A stretch of 64,000 nt of DNA from Fodinibius sp052060035 (GCF_052060035.1 NZ_JBPOEA010000003.1:186001-250000), one strand, 5' to 3'; counted from the first letter of the stretch, positions 24,592 through 34,870 are shown. Numbers and translations: made by a program. Notes: generated by a model not told the origin, from the letters alone.

Positions 24592-25611
24592 CTAGTTACC
24601 CTGATTATTTGAGTTAGCATTTGACTTATTCACCTTCACACCGTCCATCTGCATCTGCAGCAACGGTAATACGCTATTCCCGTTTTGGTCGGTTACGATT
24701 TTATTGCCTAATTTCGGGAGAATATTCTCCAGGGTTTCAAGATATAAACGACGTTTCGTTACCTCTGGAGCCTTTACATATTCTCGGTACAGTTGATTAA
24801 AACGAGAGGCTTCTCCTTCGGCACGATTCACGCGATTAACAGCATACCCCTCTGCTCGTTGTATTGTTTCTTGAGCCTGCCCCTTGGCACGTGGGATCAC
24901 CTTGTTGTATTCGGATTTTGCCTGATTGATAAGTGTCTCCTTCTGCTGTTGGGCTTCATTAACAGCATTAAAAGATGGTTTTACCGGATCTGGAGGATTG
25001 ATATCCTGCAATACAATTTGCTCAATTCTAATTCCCGATTCGTATTCCTCACAAATTTTCTGGATCAATTCCTGAGCTTCCAGAGCAACTTCAGCACGGC
25101 CAACCGTAAGCACTTCATTTACCGTACGATCTCCAACTATTTGGCGCATTGCTGATTCCGAGATATCACGCAGTGTTTGTTCAGGGTTCCTAATTTTAAA
25201 CAGAAAATTATATGGATCACTAACCCTATACTGGACGACCCATTCCACGTCGGCCAAATTTAAATCACCGGTAAGCATCAACGATTCATCAGAATATCCT
25301 TCTCTTTGATAGCTTGTTCGCACCCCAGAACTGGTTGTGCGATAACCGAACTCATGTTTTAATTGCCGTTCAACCGGGACATATTGCACCTCTTCAATAA
25401 AAGGTGCTTTGAAATTTAGTCCGGGATAAGCAGTACGTGTAAATTCACCAAATCGAGTTACAATTCCCACTTCTTCGGGATTAACCGTAAAAAAGGAGGA
25501 AAAGGCTACCACCACAACTAATGCTCCCAATATTATATATTGGATATTACTCCCTAAATTCTTGAGTTGGGGCGGCATATCCATACCAGAAAAATTACTG
25601 TCTTGTGCCAT
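24592..25611 (-). CDS. hflK: Modulator of FtsH protease HflK
   Basis: This is the partner of HflC in the FtsH-regulating SPFH complex. A short cytoplasmic N-terminus is followed by one membrane helix (IIILGALVVVVAFSSFF-like, about residues 28-44) and the SPFH domain starting VNPEEVGIVTRFGEF. The HflK pattern GYAVNRVNRAEGEASRF occurs near residue 255. The N-terminus lacks the Gly-rich tract of E. coli HflK. It is the first gene of hflK-hflC. Confidence 0.93.
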   Translation of the reverse strand: MAQDSNFSGMDMPPQLKNLGSNIQYIILGALVVVVAFSSFFTVNPEEVGIVTRFGEFTRTAYPGLNFKAPFIEEVQYVPVERQLKHEFGYRTTSSGVRTSYQREGYSDESLMLTGDLNLADVEWVVQYRVSDPYNFLFKIRNPEQTLRDISESAMRQIVGDRTVNEVLTVGRAEVALEAQELIQKICEEYESGIRIEQIVLQDINPPDPVKPSFNAVNEAQQQKETLINQAKSEYNKVIPRAKGQAQETIQRAEGYAVNRVNRAEGEASRFNQLYREYVKAPEVTKRRLYLETLENILPKLGNKIVTDQNGNSVLPLLQMQMDGVKVNKSNANSNNQGN

Positions 25612-25662
25612 ATAAATGCGTTTTTATGATTAATTAATATTCAATTCAATTATTTAATGCCG

Positions 25663-28197
25663 CTATATCTTGAGGCATATGATAGTGGTATCATCGGCCA
25701 ATTGATAGTCACTAAACTTCTGTATCTTTCGCTTGATATCCATCGAAATTTCGTTGCTGGGAAGCTTATCGGTCTCAAATGATTCGACAAGTGTGACCAG
25801 GCTATCAAAACCAAAGCGTTCGCCCTGTGGATTTACGGCCTCAGGCAACCCGTCAGAATAAAGCAGGAGGAAATCTCCCTGCTGTAACTGAACCTCATGC
25901 GCCTGATAATTTACCGTTGATTGTAACCCCAGCGGAAATTTAGGGGCCGGAGTACTAATAAATTCTGCTTTTCCATCCCGTTTTAATATTGGCAAACAGT
26001 GTCCCGCATTAGCCAGTTTTAGCATTCTGCTTTCAAGATGATATTGCGCAATAATGCAGGTAATAAATGTCTGCCGATCGGTGCGGGCATGTAATGTAGG
26101 AGCAATTTCTCTCAATATTGAATCCGGGGCATCTTTATGCAATCGAGAAAGTAGCAAACCGCTGGCAAAAACAGCATGCATTGCCGCCTTCATCGCTTTT
26201 CCGGAAACATCGGCAATGGTCATATTTAAAACCTGGCTATTTGCTGTCCCATTACTACTGACGATGTAGTCAAAATAATCACCCCCCACCTCGAATGAGG
26301 GCATGAAAAATCCATAGACATCAATACCCTCTGCAGAAGGCGGACGTAAAGGCATCAGTTTAAACTGACTCTCCCGAGCAATCTCAATCTCTTTTTCAAC
26401 CCGCAAATGATTGGCCATTCGCTCTTGATATTCAGGAATGTATCCGCCCATTTCTGAAATGGAATTTCCATACTTGTAGGCAATCAATCCATAAATAAGT
26501 GGTAACCCAAGAATAAAGAGTTGTGTCCACGCAATATAGGCAACATTCATGCTTGATGATCCCCAGTACGGCATTACCAGGATTACAGAGGTGAACACCC
26601 ACCATCCTGTTGCAAAAGAAATAAGCCCCGAGCCTTGCATCGCAAAAAGGATCACAACGCCGAGAGCTGAAAATACCGCCAAATCATACCATTCTGATCC
26701 TATGATCTCAAATAACACGCCTGATCCCGAAAAAAGAATCCCAAATAGTAACATTCCCAACCCGTAAAATAGCCATCGATTATTAATCTTCGACTGCAAA
26801 TATTCAGACACTACCCCTACATGACCCAAAGAAACCAACCATACATTAATCCAAATTGCCATATTTATGGTCAACAGTTTGGGCTGCATGATTGCTTCTG
26901 TAAAGCTGTCTTGGCTATCTGCCTGATAATATTGAGTACCAAGCAAGAATAAGCTAACAGAAAGAATTCCCAATAATACACCCCCTAAAGCATATCCGCG
27001 CAGAAGTCCTTCACCGGTTTCACGAAAGAATAACCGCTTCCTCCAAAAAGCGTCTAACAGATGGAGTTGCTCTTCATCCCGAGATCGTGCCATGGCTTCC
27101 CATCCAATGTAGGCCAAAGCTGCATACAAACCCAAAATAGCTGCAACGATGAGGTTATTTAGCAGAAATAAAGTTTCACTGGTCTGATTCCAAAAATCAT
27201 TTGTGGTGTTGATGAGATAAAAAACCTGCCATCCCAAAACACCCAGCGTAACACTAATTAACATAAATAATGCCCGCCGCCACTCTACCTGTCCTTTGTT
27301 AATGTATTTGATGCCCAAAAAGACAATCAGAATTGCCAAAATAGCCAACGATCCAAAGGTTGTTGCCAAATCCACATTGCTGATACTTTGAACCGGATCA
27401 ATCTGTTCAGGCTCATATTTATCTAACGCCTGGAAGCTTTCGATGGAAACCCCGTACTGAATACTTGCCATATTGGGGGTATTCGTTTCCCGAATAATAG
27501 GCCTGACTTCGAGTGATAACTGTTGCGGACCCGGGACGCTTAGATTGGTTTTATTCCATTTAAAAACCATATTATTCCCGACCCGAGAATCGGATAACTC
27601 CATCGAATGTTGATCAAAACCTGGTTCTGATGTGAGCAACGTATCTCTTACATCAACAAAATTAAGCGTGTAGTCCCGAAGGTTGTATCCAAAAATATCC
27701 TGTACTATTCGATTGGCAATAGAAAACAGAGAATCGCCCGAGACAAATGTGGGATTGGGATTATCTGCGTATTTCGATAGTCGACGCACCTTTCCTTCTT
27801 GATCATAGCGGATATCAAGCCGTCCCTGTTCACTCAAAAAATCACTCGTTCCATTAGAAAATCCGTCGTCTTCTTCTTGAGTGATTCCGATACTTACCTT
27901 CCAGCCCGTAAGGTTTACCCCATTTTTATTAAGCTCTGCAGGATAAGGAAGTTCTTCTTTAGTTGAATCGCGAAGGGTTTTGTAGTAATTCAAATGCTGG
28001 GTTCTATGTACCAAAACTTGCAGGCTATCCATCGAAAAACCGAGCCGTTGAGAAAGCTCAGCAGTTTTATGCTCAATTGCAGATTTACTTTGTTCTATTG
28101 GTGCCCCGGCATTAAAGGCCACAAAGGAGTGCAATACAAAAAATACTGCCAATCCGATAACCCCCAAGAACATCCAATATGTTAACCGCTGCCCCAT
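25663..28197 (-). CDS. Membrane sensor with SpoIIE/RsbU-type PP2C phosphatase domain
   Basis: The 844-residue protein starts with a membrane helix (MFLGVIGLAVFFVLHSFVA) and a large extracytoplasmic region of about 240 residues. About ten hydrophobic segments (roughly 280-590) and a short linker follow, then a C-terminal serine phosphatase domain with PSFEVGGDYFDYI, IADVSGKAMKAAMH, ANAGHCLP, LLYSDGLPEA and DDTTIICLKI. Such phosphatases act on anti-anti-sigma proteins in partner switching. No RsbV/RsbW-type gene is nearby, so its target is elsewhere. It lies 51 bases upstream of hflK and could share its transcript. The sensed signal is unknown. Confidence 0.88.
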   Translation of the reverse strand: MGQRLTYWMFLGVIGLAVFFVLHSFVAFNAGAPIEQSKSAIEHKTAELSQRLGFSMDSLQVLVHRTQHLNYYKTLRDSTKEELPYPAELNKNGVNLTGWKVSIGITQEEDDGFSNGTSDFLSEQGRLDIRYDQEGKVRRLSKYADNPNPTFVSGDSLFSIANRIVQDIFGYNLRDYTLNFVDVRDTLLTSEPGFDQHSMELSDSRVGNNMVFKWNKTNLSVPGPQQLSLEVRPIIRETNTPNMASIQYGVSIESFQALDKYEPEQIDPVQSISNVDLATTFGSLAILAILIVFLGIKYINKGQVEWRRALFMLISVTLGVLGWQVFYLINTTNDFWNQTSETLFLLNNLIVAAILGLYAALAYIGWEAMARSRDEEQLHLLDAFWRKRLFFRETGEGLLRGYALGGVLLGILSVSLFLLGTQYYQADSQDSFTEAIMQPKLLTINMAIWINVWLVSLGHVGVVSEYLQSKINNRWLFYGLGMLLFGILFSGSGVLFEIIGSEWYDLAVFSALGVVILFAMQGSGLISFATGWWVFTSVILVMPYWGSSSMNVAYIAWTQLFILGLPLIYGLIAYKYGNSISEMGGYIPEYQERMANHLRVEKEIEIARESQFKLMPLRPPSAEGIDVYGFFMPSFEVGGDYFDYIVSSNGTANSQVLNMTIADVSGKAMKAAMHAVFASGLLLSRLHKDAPDSILREIAPTLHARTDRQTFITCIIAQYHLESRMLKLANAGHCLPILKRDGKAEFISTPAPKFPLGLQSTVNYQAHEVQLQQGDFLLLYSDGLPEAVNPQGERFGFDSLVTLVESFETDKLPSNEISMDIKRKIQKFSDYQLADDTTIICLKI

Positions 28198-28385
28198 TTA
28201 TTAGTAACTTTTGATTTGCTAAACTCTTGATATTGTCATTCTCAAAAAAGAAATATGAGTTATAACAGAATGCAATATACAATCATCAACGAACATACCC
28301 TACGAAATTTCACTCCCATTGTTTCCCCTATTATACTTTTGGAATCGAATAGAAGCCCACACTAAAACTTTCGTTAATATAAAAA

Positions 28386-28411
28386 AGCCGATGGAGATAA
28401 CTCCACCGGCT
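28386..28411 (-). terminator. Terminator of the bacilliredoxin gene
   Basis: AGCCGATGGAG and CTCCACCGGCT pair with one mismatch around ATAA, with a T-run on the minus strand, about 25 bases beyond the gene's stop. The 238-base gap 28198-28435 holds nothing else that I can support. Confidence 0.8.
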
Positions 28412-28435
28412 CAAAACTTTAAGAAACTTAAAGAT

Positions 28436-28897
28436 TTATTTTTCAGCTTCTTCGGCTTCTTCCTCACCGTCAAAAGCTTTAAATACCATCTTCAGATCAT
28501 CGGCAATTTCTACTTTCGTACGACCTTCAATGCGATGGCGCGGAATCATGGCTTTAATATCACCATCTTTAAAATAGGCAAACGCAGGTGAAGAAGGAGG
28601 GTACTCGCTAAAATACTCTCTTGCCCGTTCGGTAGCCTCTTTATCCTGACCAGCGAAAACGGTTACCATGTGATCGGGCTTAATTTCAGATTCATCAAGG
28701 GCTATTTTTACCCCGGGACGTGCATTGCCCGCGGCACATCCACAAACAGAATTAATTACCATCAGCATCGTGCCATCGTCATATTCATCCATCGCACGAT
28801 CTACATCATCAACTGTTTTCAGTTCTTCAATACCCAAATCGGTTAATTCTTCACGCATCCATGAAACGTCGGGGCCTGCTCCAAGTCCAAATTGCAT
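28436..28897 (-). CDS. BrxA/BrxB-family bacilliredoxin
   Basis: This thioredoxin-fold protein reduces mixed disulfides of bacillithiol or similar low-molecular-weight thiols. The 153 residues contain the family motif VCGCAAGNARPG with the CxC pair near residues 52-54, the cis-Pro region SPAFAYFKDG and PRHRIEG. The C-terminus ends in an acidic tail EEEAEEAEK. It is flanked by its own terminator and by that of sod, so it is monocistronic. It is unrelated to the BREX-defence protein also called BrxA. Confidence 0.93.
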   Translation of the reverse strand: MQFGLGAGPDVSWMREELTDLGIEELKTVDDVDRAMDEYDDGTMLMVINSVCGCAAGNARPGVKIALDESEIKPDHMVTVFAGQDKEATERAREYFSEYPPSSPAFAYFKDGDIKAMIPRHRIEGRTKVEIADDLKMVFKAFDGEEEAEEAEK

Positions 28898-28972
28898 AAC
28901 TAAATATATTTATTTCAGCTTTGTATTAAACATCGAATATAAGGTTCAAATATAAAGTTTATAAGAAGAAAA

Positions 28973-29001
28973 AGCACTCCGCTTTATAATGACGGAGTGC
29001 T
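28973..29001. terminator. Terminator of the superoxide dismutase gene
   Basis: AGCACTCCG and CGGAGTGCT form a perfect 9-bp stem with an 11-base loop, flanked by T/A runs on both sides, 28 bases past the sod stop. Confidence 0.88.
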
Positions 29002-29028
29002 TTTATGCTCTTTTAAACTTACAACCAA

Positions 29029-29637
29029 TTAGGTGGCATCGTTGTAGTATTCATTTACTTGATCCCAATTGACCAAGTTCCAAAAATTGTTGACATATTT
29101 ACCACGCTCGTTCTGGTAATGCAGATAATATGCGTGTTCCCAAACATCCACTCCTAAAATTGGCGTTAAGCCGTTCATGTATGGACTGTTTTGATTGGCT
29201 GTTGAAAGTACTTCAAGACTCCCATCCTTGTTCACGCACAACCATCCCCAACCAGAACCAAATTGGCCGGTTGCAGCATTATTAAATGCTTCTTTAAAAT
29301 CTTTAAAACTGCCAAACTCTTCGTTAATGGCACCTGCAATATCGCCGGTTGGTTTTCCACCACCGTTTGGAGAAAGAATGGTCCAGAATAACTTGTGGTT
29401 TGCATACCCCCCACCATTATTAATCACAGCCTGTCGAATATCTTCGGGTACTTCTGTAATACGCTGTAGAACTTCTTCAATAGGCAGATCGGCAAACTCA
29501 GATCCTTCCAAGGCAGCGTTTACTTTGTTGGTATATCCCTGATGATGTTTGCCGTGATGGATCTTCATAGTACGCTCATCAATATGCGGTTCAAGCGCAT
29601 CATAATCATATGGTAAATCAGGTAGTTCGTAAGCCAT
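29029..29637 (-). CDS. Superoxide dismutase, Mn/Fe type
   Basis: This enzyme dismutates superoxide to oxygen and peroxide. Metal ligands are visible in order: His in MKIHHGKHHQGY near residue 27, His in GGGYANHKLFW near 82, and Asp and His in DVWEHAYYLHY near 166-170. GSGWGWL is the conserved core. The 202-residue length is typical. Mn versus Fe cannot be decided from the sequence by eye. It is adjacent to the bacilliredoxin gene, a redox-stress pairing. Confidence 0.95.
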   Translation of the reverse strand: MAYELPDLPYDYDALEPHIDERTMKIHHGKHHQGYTNKVNAALEGSEFADLPIEEVLQRITEVPEDIRQAVINNGGGYANHKLFWTILSPNGGGKPTGDIAGAINEEFGSFKDFKEAFNNAATGQFGSGWGWLCVNKDGSLEVLSTANQNSPYMNGLTPILGVDVWEHAYYLHYQNERGKYVNNFWNLVNWDQVNEYYNDAT

Positions 29638-29876
29638 AATAATAGGTTTTTTGTTTTAAATAGTTATTAATAATATAAATTAGAATAATGTTATTTCGTT
29701 TCGGTGCAATACCTTAAATTTAGCACCTTTCATTCACACTACCAATCAAAATTAGGTTGTAAATCGTTCCATTTCATGTTATTTATTCGAACGTAAAAAA
29801 TAGAGATTTGCTCATCATTTTATTCTATTTTTTGAAACATAGCATTCACTTTCATTTTTAGTTTTTAGATTCCATT

Positions 29877-31337
29877 ATGAGTCGAGATTACGATATTATT
29901 ATTATCGGAACAGGACCTGCAGGCTTCTCCTGCGCCATGCAAAGTTCTAAATTTGACAAGGACGTTCTGGTAGTCGAATCCCATAAAAAATACTTGGGCG
30001 GAACTTGGATTAACACCGGAACGGTACCCAGTAAAGCACTACGTGAAGCAGCCAAAAACATTCTCGATTTTAATGAACAGTTTGGAGACCACGAACACAA
30101 AAAGCCCTATGAACGCTTTCAGATGGGTGACCTTTTGCAATACAAGCAGGAAATCCTGGAAAAGGAAAATCAAAAGGTTAAGAATGACCTCATAAAAAAT
30201 AAGGTGGATGTAGCCCGTGGCTTTGGCTGCCTAAAAGATAAGCACACGGTAGAGGTTGAAACACATATCGGATCTAAGGAAACGTATACCGCAGATTATA
30301 TTTTAGTTAGTACAGGAAGCAGTCCCGTTCCACCCAAGAATTTTGAAATTGATGATGATAAAATCCTGGATTATAAATCCATCCTTGAGATTACCCACAT
30401 CCCACGCAGATTGGTGATCATTGGGTCTGGTGTTAATGCTATAGAGTACGCCACTATTTTTGCAGCCCTGGGAACAAGAGTTACTCTTTTGAGTGATAAA
30501 AAAGACTATCTGACTTTTTTAGATCATGAAATTAAGGAGCACCTGCAGAATTCTTTACATAAGAAAGGAATTACTATTAAAAATCATATTGGGGTTGAGG
30601 ACGTATCTTTTAATCCATTACGAAATTTTACAGAAGTAAAATTCAGATCAAAGTCTGATGATAAGCGCCTGCAAGTCATCGAAACAGAACACGTACTCTT
30701 TTTAGGAGGCCGAAAACCGAATGTTGATGGCTTGAACCTGGATCAAGTAGGTGTTGAAACGGACAACAATAACTTTATCGGCACCGATGATACATTTAAA
30801 ACAAATGTTGACAATATTTATGCCGCCGGTGATGTGATTGGCTTTCCGCGACTGGCCTCGGCCTCTTTTTCGCAGGGCAGATTGGCAGCTTGTAATATGT
30901 TTGGCATACCAAATCTCTCGGTACCCGATCAAATTCCGTATGGTATTTATGGCATTCCTGAAATTTCAAACATTGGTATCACTGAACAGGATGCGGAAGA
31001 GATGGGCTTGGACATTACCGTTGGACGAGCATATTTCAAGAATATTGCCAAAGGGAATATGAGCAATAACTCCGAAGGCCTACTTAAGCTGGTCTTTAAC
31101 ACCAATTCCCTTAAACTGTTAGGCGTACATATCTTAGGAGCTGATGCAGCCAATCTTATTCATCTGGGGCAATCTGTTATGTCTTACAATGGCGACATTC
31201 GTTACTTTATTAATCATGTGATGAATTATCCAACCTTGAGTGAGGCTTATCGCATAGCAGCCTTTAACGGGGTAAATCGCGTTTATAAGGCTGGCGTCAA
31301 ATACAGGAACATTTTAGAGGATAATAACCAAGAATAA
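29877..31337 (+). CDS. sthA: Soluble pyridine nucleotide transhydrogenase SthA
   Basis: This flavoprotein moves hydride between NAD(H) and NADP(H). The FAD loop IIGTGPAGFSCAM is at the N-terminus and the NAD(P) loop IIGSGVNAIEYA near residue 180. AAGDVIGFPRLAS binds FAD, and the dimerisation domain covers the last 120 residues. The redox-active CxxxxC of lipoamide dehydrogenase is replaced: GGTWINTGTVPSKAL has Thr-Gly-Thr-Val-Pro instead of disulfide Cys, as in SthA. The 486 residues are slightly longer than usual. Monocistronic; the 239 bases upstream contain only AT-rich DNA. Confidence 0.92.
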   Translation: MSRDYDIIIIGTGPAGFSCAMQSSKFDKDVLVVESHKKYLGGTWINTGTVPSKALREAAKNILDFNEQFGDHEHKKPYERFQMGDLLQYKQEILEKENQKVKNDLIKNKVDVARGFGCLKDKHTVEVETHIGSKETYTADYILVSTGSSPVPPKNFEIDDDKILDYKSILEITHIPRRLVIIGSGVNAIEYATIFAALGTRVTLLSDKKDYLTFLDHEIKEHLQNSLHKKGITIKNHIGVEDVSFNPLRNFTEVKFRSKSDDKRLQVIETEHVLFLGGRKPNVDGLNLDQVGVETDNNNFIGTDDTFKTNVDNIYAAGDVIGFPRLASASFSQGRLAACNMFGIPNLSVPDQIPYGIYGIPEISNIGITEQDAEEMGLDITVGRAYFKNIAKGNMSNNSEGLLKLVFNTNSLKLLGVHILGADAANLIHLGQSVMSYNGDIRYFINHVMNYPTLSEAYRIAAFNGVNRVYKAGVKYRNILEDNNQE

Positions 31338-31370
31338 TTTACCTGCTATCCTCTTTTCTAAATCTAAAAG

Positions 31371-32081
31371 TTACACATAATGAATCGCCATTGTCAGCCC
31401 AGTCGAATCTGTTGGCGGATTTTCAGGTAAGGTCTTCAATTCTTTTTCTGTTGATTGAAGTGCAAACCAGGCCAGCGCCATAGCATCTACAATATCATCC
31501 TCATCCACCTGATTGCGGCGATACTCTTCTTTGATATCACGGAAAAAGTCATCGGCATATTTGCTCCGATCCTTCAACAATTTTAAACGATGCCGTAATC
31601 CCTTTTTGGTAGCCTTCTTTTGCAGAATAGAGTTATTGCCATTTAAAATACGAAACAACAATTCGGGATGACTTTCAAAAACTTTATCCTGCAGCTCCTC
31701 ATCGTTTTGCAAGAACTGATCTACGGTTTTAATATTTGGCGTAATATTCCAAGCCTGTGTAGAAATTTTTTTACCTGTAATTTCATAACTGGTCATCGAA
31801 GCTTCCGCATAGGTGGGGGCATGTAATGCCGGACGTATAGGCGGGTTAAATACACTGGCTTTATAGTCTGGACCTAAAATATCGCGAAGCTCATCATCGC
31901 ATTCTCGCACATATTCTTCCTCGGTTAAACCAATGGGCACATCAATAAAAATACGATCGAATTTCTCTATATATTCCTTCAACTCTTCATCAGACTCTAA
32001 CAGCCAATAACCTGCACCTTCGTCATCCAAACTTATGGCGATCCATCCTACTCTACAGCCATCAATTCCTAATGTTTTCAA
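31371..32081 (-). CDS. DUF429-family predicted nuclease
   Basis: The 236-residue protein has the DUF429 hallmarks: the RNase-H-like start LGIDGCRVGWIAISL, then FIDVPIGL near residue 45, ASVFNPPIRPALHA, and the acidic DDIVDAMALAWFA near 205. The fold suggests metal-dependent hydrolysis of nucleic acid, but no substrate is known. The gene lies 12 bases downstream of aspS on the same strand and is probably cotranscribed. Convergent with sthA. Confidence 0.88.
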   Translation of the reverse strand: MKTLGIDGCRVGWIAISLDDEGAGYWLLESDEELKEYIEKFDRIFIDVPIGLTEEEYVRECDDELRDILGPDYKASVFNPPIRPALHAPTYAEASMTSYEITGKKISTQAWNITPNIKTVDQFLQNDEELQDKVFESHPELLFRILNGNNSILQKKATKKGLRHRLKLLKDRSKYADDFFRDIKEEYRRNQVDEDDIVDAMALAWFALQSTEKELKTLPENPPTDSTGLTMAIHYV

Positions 32082-32093
32082 ACTAATATGAAT

Positions 32094-33899
32094 TTAATTT
32101 CCTGATTCCTGTTCTTGAGCCGCTTTTTCGGCATATTTTTTTAGTTCTATATGCAGATCATCCAGCTGCTCCTGATCCACAAAATCTGGACTGTTATCCA
32201 TCAGGCTCTGTGCCTTCTGGTTTTTGGGGAATGCAATAACATCACGCAGGCTGGTCCCGCCCGAAAGAATCATAACAATACGATCTACCCCCAGAGCAAT
32301 ACCCCCATGCGGCGGTGCCCCGTACTTAAACGCATCTAACAGAAAGCCAAACCGTTTTTGTGCTTCCTCTTCATCGATACCTAATAACTCAAACATACGG
32401 GTTTGTAGTTCCCAATCATGAATACGAATAGAGCCACCACCAATTTCGTACCCATTGAGCACCAAGTCATAGGCTCGCGATCTAACTTTTTCGGGATCAT
32501 CATCAAGCTTATCCAGATCCTCAGGCTTTGGTGCTGTAAAAGGATGGTGTAATGCATGATATCGATGATCTTCCTTACTGTATTCCACCAGAGGGAAGTC
32601 AGTAACCCACAAAAAGTTATATTCATCTTCATCAATCAAATTATGCTCCTTACCCATCATCAGACGAAGCTGCCCCATCTGTTTATAGACCTCTGGTGAT
32701 GATCCTGCGAGTATAAGCACGAGATCACCCATATTTGCATCTGCTCGGTCAACCATGGCCTCAACAGTTTTGTCCTTCAAAAACTTGCCTACGCTACACT
32801 TTACACCATCATCTTCATTTAGTTTTATATAAATAAGTCCGGCAGCTCCAGTTTCTTGCTGTACACGTTCGGTCAATCGGTCAATGGCCCCGCGCCCCAT
32901 ATCGCCCTGACCAGGCACTGTTATGCCAAGTACCGCGCCACCTTTATCAACGGTGTTTGAGAATATCTTGAATTTAGAGTCCTCCACAAGATCAGAGAAA
33001 TCGGCAAACTCAAGACCAAATCGTGTATCCGGCTTATCGGTGCCATATGTTTTTATTGCCTGATCGTAGGTCATCCTTTCAAATGTAGACTCAATCTCTT
33101 CGTCAACCACATCACTCATTATTTTCTTCATGAGCCCTTCGGTTGTTTTCATCACACCTTCCTCATCCACAAAAGACATCTCTACATCAATCTGAGTAAA
33201 TTCAGGCTGACGATCGGCACGTAAGTCCTCATCTCTAAAACACTTAACAACTTGGAAATAGCGATCAAATCCAGAAACCATCAACAACTGCTTATAGGTT
33301 TGGGGACTTTGAGGCAGCGCAAAAAATCGACCCGGATTTACGCGACTGGGTACCAAGTAATCTCGCGCCCCCTCCGGTGTACTTTTCATCAATACCGGCG
33401 TTTCCACTTCCAGGAAGTCGTTATCGTAAAAAAATGAACGGGTAGACTGATAGAAATCCGAACGCATAACCATATTCTCCTGAAGCTCCGGCCGCCGAAG
33501 ATCAAGATAGCGGTACTTAAGACGCAATTCTTCGCTTGTTTTTATACCATCTTTGATCTCAAACGGCGTTGTTTCCGCCTCAGAATAAATCTCAAGATCA
33601 GTAACGCGAATTTCTACTCCACCGGTTGTAAGTTCTTCATTAATATTTTCCTTACCCCGTTTTTCAACTACTCCCTTAATCCCGATCACATATTCCGTCC
33701 GCAGCTCCTCGGCTTTTTCATGAAGCTGTTCATCGGTTTCATAAAAAACAATCTGGGTGATTCCATAACGGTCGCGCAGATCAATAAATATTACACCGCC
33801 CAAATCACGTCGTGTTGCTACCCAGCCATTGAGTACAACTTCTTCGCCAGTATTTTCCAATGTTAACTCAGAACAGTGATGCGTTCGTTTCCAGGTCAT
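32094..33899 (-). CDS. aspS: Aspartyl-tRNA synthetase
   Basis: This class II synthetase charges tRNA-Asp. It has an N-terminal OB-fold with VVLNGWVATRRDLGG, the motif 2 segment FRDEDLRADRQPEFTQIDVE, the bacterial GAD insertion domain in the middle, and motif 3 GIALGVDRIVMIL near residue 555. The 601 residues match the bacterial, not the archaeal, type. Discrimination between tRNA-Asp and tRNA-Asn was not judged. DUF429 follows directly. Confidence 0.97.
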   Translation of the reverse strand: MTWKRTHHCSELTLENTGEEVVLNGWVATRRDLGGVIFIDLRDRYGITQIVFYETDEQLHEKAEELRTEYVIGIKGVVEKRGKENINEELTTGGVEIRVTDLEIYSEAETTPFEIKDGIKTSEELRLKYRYLDLRRPELQENMVMRSDFYQSTRSFFYDNDFLEVETPVLMKSTPEGARDYLVPSRVNPGRFFALPQSPQTYKQLLMVSGFDRYFQVVKCFRDEDLRADRQPEFTQIDVEMSFVDEEGVMKTTEGLMKKIMSDVVDEEIESTFERMTYDQAIKTYGTDKPDTRFGLEFADFSDLVEDSKFKIFSNTVDKGGAVLGITVPGQGDMGRGAIDRLTERVQQETGAAGLIYIKLNEDDGVKCSVGKFLKDKTVEAMVDRADANMGDLVLILAGSSPEVYKQMGQLRLMMGKEHNLIDEDEYNFLWVTDFPLVEYSKEDHRYHALHHPFTAPKPEDLDKLDDDPEKVRSRAYDLVLNGYEIGGGSIRIHDWELQTRMFELLGIDEEEAQKRFGFLLDAFKYGAPPHGGIALGVDRIVMILSGGTSLRDVIAFPKNQKAQSLMDNSPDFVDQEQLDDLHIELKKYAEKAAQEQESGN

Positions 33900-34102
33900 A
33901 AATATTTCTACTTTCTAATAATTTTAAAGTCTTTTTTCAGAAGCTTTGAAAATAAGTAATATGATAACCAATCGCTTATTGTTATTTCTGTAATAGCACC
34001 CATTTCTGAATTTCAACTGCTTTGATTACTTTGTTGTATCAATGAGTTTATCAAAAACAAAAATAATGTCATTCACTTCGAGGGTTTAACCGAGGCTTAT
34101 CC

Positions 34103-34756
34103 ATGGCTGAAATCTCTGTTCTCATAGCTGATGATCACGAGATCGTACGATTCGGCATCAGTACATATTTATCCTCAGCGAAGGATATAGAAATTGTAGG
34201 TGAGGCCTCAACCGGCGAAGAATGCATCAAATTATTTCAAGAAACCCACCCCGATATATGTATTCTTGATATAGATATGCCCGGTAAAAACGGGATTGAA
34301 ACAGCAAAAGAGATCCGGGAATTAGAGGAAGACACAAAAATTCTTATCCTCTCTATGCATATCAACAAAAATATTTTACGAGAAGCTCTTGAAGTAAATG
34401 TGAATGGATACCTTCTGAAAAACACCGAGAAAGCTGACTTGCTGCATGGCATCAGGGCCATTGTTAAGGGACAACAGGTTTTTAGCGATCCCATTTCTGA
34501 TTTAATGAAGGAATCATTTTTGAGAAAAAATAATCAAGGCGGAAATTATGATCATCAACAGATAACCGATCGTGAACAAGAAATTTTACAGCTTATAGTT
34601 GATGGGTTGACCAGTAAACAGATAGCTGAAAAACTTTATATTAGTCCCCGTACCGTTGATACGCATCGTGCCAACCTAATGGAAAAGCTGGAACTTAATA
34701 ATATTGCAGAATTAGTACGCTACGCCATCCAAAACGACCTGGTCTCCATAGATTGA
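34103..34756 (+). CDS. NarL/FixJ-family response regulator
   Basis: The 217-residue protein has a receiver domain with acidic pair DDH at residues 10-12, phospho-acceptor Asp56 in CILDIDMPG, and the Lys in GYLLKN near 106. It ends in a LuxR-type helix-turn-helix (ITDREQEILQLIVDGL, then RTVDTHRANLMEKL). There is no adjacent histidine kinase. The only kinase in the window, the LOV kinase at 58457-59537, is 24 kb away and frameshifted. Target genes are unknown. Confidence 0.93.
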   Translation: MAEISVLIADDHEIVRFGISTYLSSAKDIEIVGEASTGEECIKLFQETHPDICILDIDMPGKNGIETAKEIRELEEDTKILILSMHINKNILREALEVNVNGYLLKNTEKADLLHGIRAIVKGQQVFSDPISDLMKESFLRKNNQGGNYDHQQITDREQEILQLIVDGLTSKQIAEKLYISPRTVDTHRANLMEKLELNNIAELVRYAIQNDLVSID

Positions 34757-34870
34757 CTGTTAATACGTACTTTTACGTAGATAAAATACCAACTTATAGC
34801 TATTGATGCTGGAGCTGAGGTAAAGTAACTTATAATTGCAAATGGGGTAATAGCCGTCTGTAGATGATAT

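Noticed and set aside
28436..28897. BrxA name suggesting a BREX defence gene
   Set aside because: The VCGCAAG motif and length identify a bacilliredoxin; no other BREX gene is near.
29877..31337. Dihydrolipoamide dehydrogenase
   Set aside because: The redox disulfide motif is absent (NTGTVPSK in its place), as in SthA.
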